From contig NC_004347.2 in assembly GCF_000146165.2 (NCBI RefSeq), positions 4,947,501-4,969,811 of the forward strand: 22,311 nt of DNA, given 5' to 3'. Position 1 is the first letter of the stretch. Each line of letters opens with the position of its first letter. Origin of the DNA: Shewanella oneidensis MR-1 (lineage in GTDB: Bacteria > Pseudomonadota > Gammaproteobacteria > Enterobacterales > Shewanellaceae). Shown here piece by piece: positions 18,704-22,311 of this stretch. Under the pieces are notes generated by a model that ran no database searches, was not told where the DNA came from, and worked only from the letters and a program-made list of their open reading frames with translations. The position numbers and the translations under genes are program-made.

Positions 18704-18712
18704 GGTTATCCT

Positions 18713-19501
18713 TTACGCTCGCTTAACCTGAATGTTCTGTTCGGAACGGCGGATCATCTCACCAGCCAATGCCAGATATGCTTTAGCGCCCGCGCTCGAC
18801 TTGTCGTAATACATCGCTGGCGCACCAAAGCTCGGCGCTTCAGCCAAACGCACATTTCGAGGGATAACAGTACGGTAGACCTTATCACCAAAATGTTGTT
18901 TTAGCTGATCGGACACATCATTTGAGAGACGATTACGCGGATCATACATAGTCCGTAGAATCCCTTCGATACCCAGCCCAGGGTTAACTACGGCCGCCAA
19001 CTTGGTAATGGTATCAATGAGCGCAGTTAAGCCTTCAAGCGCAAAATACTCACACTGCATAGGTACGAGCACAGAATCCGCTGCTGACATGGCATTAACC
19101 GTCAACATGTTGAGCGAAGGAGGGCAATCGATAAAGATATAATCGTATTGATCTTTTATTGGCGCCAGCGCATTACGCAGGCGAACTTCACGGGCGAAAA
19201 ACTCCATCAGCTTGATTTCAGCAGCAGTGACATCACCATTACTGGCAATCAGATCGTATTTACCCGCGGTATCTTTCACCACTATGTCATCAAAGGGCTT
19301 TTCTTCTACCAATAATTCGTAAGCCGTATTTTCGACTTCATATTTATCGACGCCACTGCCCATGGTGGCATTACCCTGAGGATCGAGATCGATGAGCAGT
19401 ACTTTGCGCTTAGTCGCCGCTAAAGAAGCCGCTAAGTTGACACACGTTGTTGTTTTCCCTACGCCACCTTTCTGGTTGGCCACGGCAATTACTTTACCCA
19501 C
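18713..19501 (-). CDS. parA: Chromosome partitioning ATPase ParA (Soj)
   Basis: ParA is a deviant Walker ATPase that binds DNA as an ATP dimer and moves ParB-parS complexes. The 262-residue protein has the deviant Walker A motif KGGVGKTT (11-18), the A' motif LIDLDPQGN (36-44) and Walker B IFIDCPPS (122-129). It lacks the N-terminal DNA-binding extension of plasmid ParA type Ia proteins, so it is the chromosomal type. It starts with GTG, with GGGTGA close upstream. It is 75 bp after rsmG. Confidence 0.97.
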   Translation of the reverse strand: MGKVIAVANQKGGVGKTTTCVNLAASLAATKRKVLLIDLDPQGNATMGSGVDKYEVENTAYELLVEEKPFDDIVVKDTAGKYDLIASNGDVTAAEIKLMEFFAREVRLRNALAPIKDQYDYIFIDCPPSLNMLTVNAMSAADSVLVPMQCEYFALEGLTALIDTITKLAAVVNPGLGIEGILRTMYDPRNRLSNDVSDQLKQHFGDKVYRTVIPRNVRLAEAPSFGAPAMYYDKSSAGAKAYLALAGEMIRRSEQNIQVKRA

Positions 19502-19576
19502 AATGTCACCCTGTATGTAAATTCTGGTTTATTGCCTACTTAAAAATCCATGCAAATATGAGGAGCTTTAAGCCTG

Positions 19577-20197
19577 TTATTCTTTGATTATTTTGAGTAA
19601 ATGTCTTTGCTCATCGAGTCTAGGAACCTTGAGTTCGATCGTTTCTGTTATCGCAAAGCCAGTAGGAATGTGTTGCATTTCGTCATCGCTCAATTGCCCC
19701 TTAAGCGCATAAAATTGCCCATGTTCAGCGGGTAAATGATGGCACCATGTCAACATATCATGGATTGACGCAAAGGCACGGCTCAGCACACCATCAAACT
19801 TTTGCTCTGGTTGATAGGCCTCAACTCGACTCTCTATTGAGCTAACATTATGAATACCTAATTCAAAGGCGACCTGCTTTTGAAAACGAATGCGTTTACC
19901 TAAGCTATCGAGTAGTACAAAGGTTTTATCTGGATTCATAATCGCCAGCGGAATACCTGGAAGCCCAGGTCCAGTGCCCACATCAATAAAGCGATCACCT
20001 TGCAGATGTTTCGAAACCACTAAGCTGTCCATAATATGACGGACAAGCATGATCTCAGGATCCCTTACAGACGTTAAGTTATAGGCTTTATTCCATTTGT
20101 TGAGCATGCCAACAAAATCAAGCAGTTGTTTTTTCTGCTCAGCGGTGGCGGGCAGATTAATTTCGGCTAAATAGGCCTCTAACTGGGCAGATAACAC
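19577..20197 (-). CDS. rsmG: 16S rRNA m7G527 methyltransferase
   Basis: RsmG (formerly GidB) methylates N7 of G527 in 16S rRNA, in the 530 loop; loss gives low-level streptomycin resistance in other bacteria. The 206-residue protein is the usual length. It has an N-terminal helical part with [15 protein letters not shown] (33-47), the SAM-binding motif [15 protein letters not shown] (72-86) and a [12 protein letters not shown] segment. It starts with GTG (20197), with GAGG 7 bases upstream. It follows mnmG by 117 bp, with a hairpin in the gap. Confidence 0.97.
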   Translation of the reverse strand: MLSAQLEAYLAEINLPATAEQKKQLLDFVGMLNKWNKAYNLTSVRDPEIMLVRHIMDSLVVSKHLQGDRFIDVGTGPGLPGIPLAIMNPDKTFVLLDSLGKRIRFQKQVAFELGIHNVSSIESRVEAYQPEQKFDGVLSRAFASIHDMLTWCHHLPAEHGQFYALKGQLSDDEMQHIPTGFAITETIELKVPRLDEQRHLLKIIKE

Positions 20198-20259
20198 TGA
20201 ACAACCTCAATACAGATGCGATGATAAACTCGTTGGCTATTATGAAGCCCTGAAACGTC

Positions 20260-20285
20260 GAAGGGAAGCCTGAATGCTTCCCTTC
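20260..20285. other. Strong hairpin between mnmG and rsmG, without a T run
   Basis: A perfect 10-bp stem, GAAGGGAAGC (20260-20269) with GCTTCCCTTC (20276-20285), encloses a CTGAAT loop. No run of Ts follows on either strand, so it is not a standard intrinsic terminator. It starts 30 bases after the mnmG stop codon. Confidence 0.6.
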
Positions 20286-20314
20286 TGCGACCAAACTGGC
20301 GATTAAGCTCGCTT

Positions 20315-22204
20315 TTACGCGCTCTTGCGTAATAAACCGCGTTTTTTCAAATGTACAAGCAGAATTGAAATTGCTGCGGGAGTAATACCTGAAATACGAG
20401 ATGCTTGGCCAATGGTTTCGGGCTTATGGCTATTTAACTTAGCGATAACCTCATTTGACAAACCTGGAACCTCTTTATAATCAAGGTTTAATGGCAGCCC
20501 CGTATTTTCGTTACGTACCGCTTTATTGATCTCTTCTTGCTGACGTTGGATATAACCCGAATACTTCACTTGGATTTGTACTTGCTCTGCGGCAAGAGGA
20601 TCGGCAAGACCAGGGCCAAAACCTTCAATCTGCATCAGTTTGTTATAATCCATTTCAGGACGACGGAGTAATTCTTCAAAAGATGCTTCGCGAGAAATCG
20701 GCGTGTTCAAGTGTGGATTTAACACTGGCACCAATGGTGAATTAGGATGGATCCATTGGCTACGTAGACGCTGCAGCTCTAATTCGATCGATTCCATTTT
20801 TTCACTGAATGCAGCCCAACGAGCATCATCTACTAAACCGAGCTCACGCCCTTTGGCTGTTAAACGCAGATCGGCGTTATCTTCACGGAGCAATAAACGA
20901 TATTCCGCACGGCTAGTGAACATGCGGTAGGGTTCTTTCGTACCTAAGGTTGATAAATCATCAACCAATACGCCAATGTAAGCTTCATCACGGCGAGGGC
21001 ACCATGCTTCTTTACCTTGAACTTGCAATGATGCGTTCATCCCCGCAAGTAAACCTTGGGCACCCGCTTCTTCATAACCTGTAGTGCCGTTGATTTGGCC
21101 TGCGAAAAACAAACCATTGATGGTTTTGGTTTCTAATGAGTTTTTAAGATCTCTAGGATCAAAATAATCATACTCAATTGCATAACCAGGACGCACAATC
21201 TCAGCATTCTCCATGCCTTTGATCGAACGAACTAAATTTAACTGCACATCAAATGGGAGGCTAGTGGATATGCCGTTAGGGTAGATCTCGTTAGTGGTTA
21301 ATCCTTCCGGCTCGATAAAGATCTGGTGCGATGATTTATCTGAAAAACGATGGATCTTATCTTCAATTGACGGACAGTAACGTGGGCCGATCCCCTCGAT
21401 CACCCCCGAATACATTGGGCTTCTATCTAAGCCTCCACGAATAATATCGTGAGTTTTTTCATTGGTATGAGTGATCCAGCAAGAAATCTGTTTCGGATGA
21501 TGGCTCACATCACCCATAAATGACATCACAGGTAGTGGCGTATCGCCTTTTTGCTCGGTCATTTGCGAAAAATCAATGGTATTGGCATCGATACGTGGTG
21601 GTGTACCGGTTTTTAAACGGCCAACACGGATAGGCAACTCGCGTAAGCGATGGGCAAGTGCGATAGATGGCGGATCGCCTGCACGACCGCCGCTGTAATT
21701 CTCTAAACCGATATGGATCTTACCACTGAGGAAAGTTCCAGCAGTTAACACTACTGCTGATGCTTCAAAGGCTAAACCCATTTGGGTAACTACACCCACA
21801 ACGTGATCGTTTTCCACAACAATATCATCTACTGCTTGTTGGAAAATACGTAAATTAGCTTGGTTTTGCAGAATATTTTGGATCTTTTGACGATATAAAG
21901 CGCGATCTGCCTGAGCTCGAGTGGCTCTTACTGCTGGACCTTTACTCGAGTTTAATGTTCTAAATTGGATCCCTGCATAGTCGGTAGCGATCGCCATTGC
22001 ACCGCCTAAGGCATCGATTTCTTTTACCAAATGACCTTTACCAATACCCCCGATCGCAGGGTTACATGACATTTGGCCTAAAGTATCAAGATTATGCGTT
22101 AGCAATAATGTCTTAGAGCCCATTCTTGCTGCTGCTAATGCGGCTTCAGTTCCGGCGTGACCACCACCAACAACAATAACATCAAACCGTTCATGAAAAT
22201 GCAT
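20315..22204 (-). CDS. mnmG: tRNA uridine-5-carboxymethylaminomethyl modification enzyme, large subunit
   Basis: MnmG (GidA) works with MnmE to install the carboxymethylaminomethyl group at C5 of the wobble uridine in several tRNAs, using FAD, a folate one-carbon unit and glycine. The 629-residue protein has the same length as E. coli MnmG. It carries the FAD dinucleotide-binding motif [18 protein letters not shown] (12-29), [12 protein letters not shown] with Cys47, the second conserved cysteine in RYCPSIEDK, and the C-terminal helical MnmE-binding domain. It is the origin-proximal gene of the window and is transcribed away from the right edge. Confidence 0.98.
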   Translation of the reverse strand: MHFHERFDVIVVGGGHAGTEAALAAARMGSKTLLLTHNLDTLGQMSCNPAIGGIGKGHLVKEIDALGGAMAIATDYAGIQFRTLNSSKGPAVRATRAQADRALYRQKIQNILQNQANLRIFQQAVDDIVVENDHVVGVVTQMGLAFEASAVVLTAGTFLSGKIHIGLENYSGGRAGDPPSIALAHRLRELPIRVGRLKTGTPPRIDANTIDFSQMTEQKGDTPLPVMSFMGDVSHHPKQISCWITHTNEKTHDIIRGGLDRSPMYSGVIEGIGPRYCPSIEDKIHRFSDKSSHQIFIEPEGLTTNEIYPNGISTSLPFDVQLNLVRSIKGMENAEIVRPGYAIEYDYFDPRDLKNSLETKTINGLFFAGQINGTTGYEEAGAQGLLAGMNASLQVQGKEAWCPRRDEAYIGVLVDDLSTLGTKEPYRMFTSRAEYRLLLREDNADLRLTAKGRELGLVDDARWAAFSEKMESIELELQRLRSQWIHPNSPLVPVLNPHLNTPISREASFEELLRRPEMDYNKLMQIEGFGPGLADPLAAEQVQIQVKYSGYIQRQQEEINKAVRNENTGLPLNLDYKEVPGLSNEVIAKLNSHKPETIGQASRISGITPAAISILLVHLKKRGLLRKSA

Positions 22205-22311
22205 GACCTTACCTTTAATAACTTATGAGACCCAACAAGAGCCGATCATTTTAGCATTTGCTTTGAATCAGGTGAATGATCATTTTTCGAAAATAGATCC
22301 GGTGGATCGGG
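22205..22311. other. GATC-rich flank of mnmG, probable left edge of oriC (cut by the window end)
   Basis: Four GATC sites lie at 22244, 22278, 22296 and 22305, three of them within the last 34 bases; chance gives about one per 256 bases. Dense GATC sites next to mnmG mark oriC in E. coli and Vibrio, where Dam and SeqA act. No DnaA box (TTATCCACA) is present in the part shown, so the core of the origin would lie beyond base 22311. The region must also hold the mnmG promoter, which I could not place. Confidence 0.55.

Noticed and set aside
17825..22311. parS centromere site near parAB
   Set aside because: No match to TGTTTCACGTGAAACA or a near variant was found by eye; GTTTCACGAACG near 18032 is not palindromic. 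A proper motif scan of the genome could find parS outside the window.

Overview
The window looks like a chromosomal segment from a Shewanella-type gammaproteobacterium, immediately to one side of the replication origin. The evidence is the conserved order mnmG-rsmG-parA-parB-atpIBEFHAGDC-glmU, protein sequences close to those of enteric bacteria and Vibrio, and gene neighbours (ccoG, menB, a DeoR regulator, glmS, a siderophore receptor) in an order I recall from Shewanella. The species assignment is from memory, not from a search. There are no mobile elements, CRISPR arrays, tRNA genes or broken genes.

Layout, left to right. Positions 1-533 hold no protein gene. They carry two tandem ribosomal RNA promoters and the 5' leader of an rRNA operon that is transcribed leftward out of the window. 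A strong terminator then separates this from ccoG (minus strand, copper handling for cbb3 oxidase). Three plus-strand genes follow: a small membrane-anchored orphan, menB (menaquinone synthesis) and, beyond a terminator, a DUF2061 membrane protein behind a probable Fur box. A shared bidirectional terminator separates these from a leftward run made of a DeoR-family regulator and glmS. To the right of that run are an iron-regulated TonB-dependent siderophore receptor and glmU. Next comes the complete nine-gene ATP synthase operon, with its own promoter and terminator, and then parB, parA, rsmG and mnmG. The last 107 bases are GATC-rich and probably lie at the edge of oriC.

The genes fall into functional groups. 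GlmS and GlmU supply UDP-GlcNAc for peptidoglycan and LPS, and the DeoR protein is a plausible amino-sugar sensor. MenB makes the menaquinone ring for anaerobic respiration, CcoG serves microaerobic respiration, and the atp operon uses the resulting proton gradient. MnmG (tRNA wobble modification), RsmG (16S methylation) and ParAB (origin segregation) are the usual origin-proximal set. Nearly all highly expressed genes, including the rRNA operon, point away from the presumed origin at the right edge. The three plus-strand genes are the exception.

This is mostly ordinary core genome. I see no new multi-gene system. The items most worth a second look are regulatory and structural: hairpins between atp cistrons, the palindromic operator of the DeoR gene, a Fur box before a DUF2061 gene, the actinobacterial-like MenB, and the partial origin at the right edge. 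Several starts were moved from the longest reading frame on ribosome-binding-site evidence (DUF2061, siderophore receptor, glmU, atpA, atpI).
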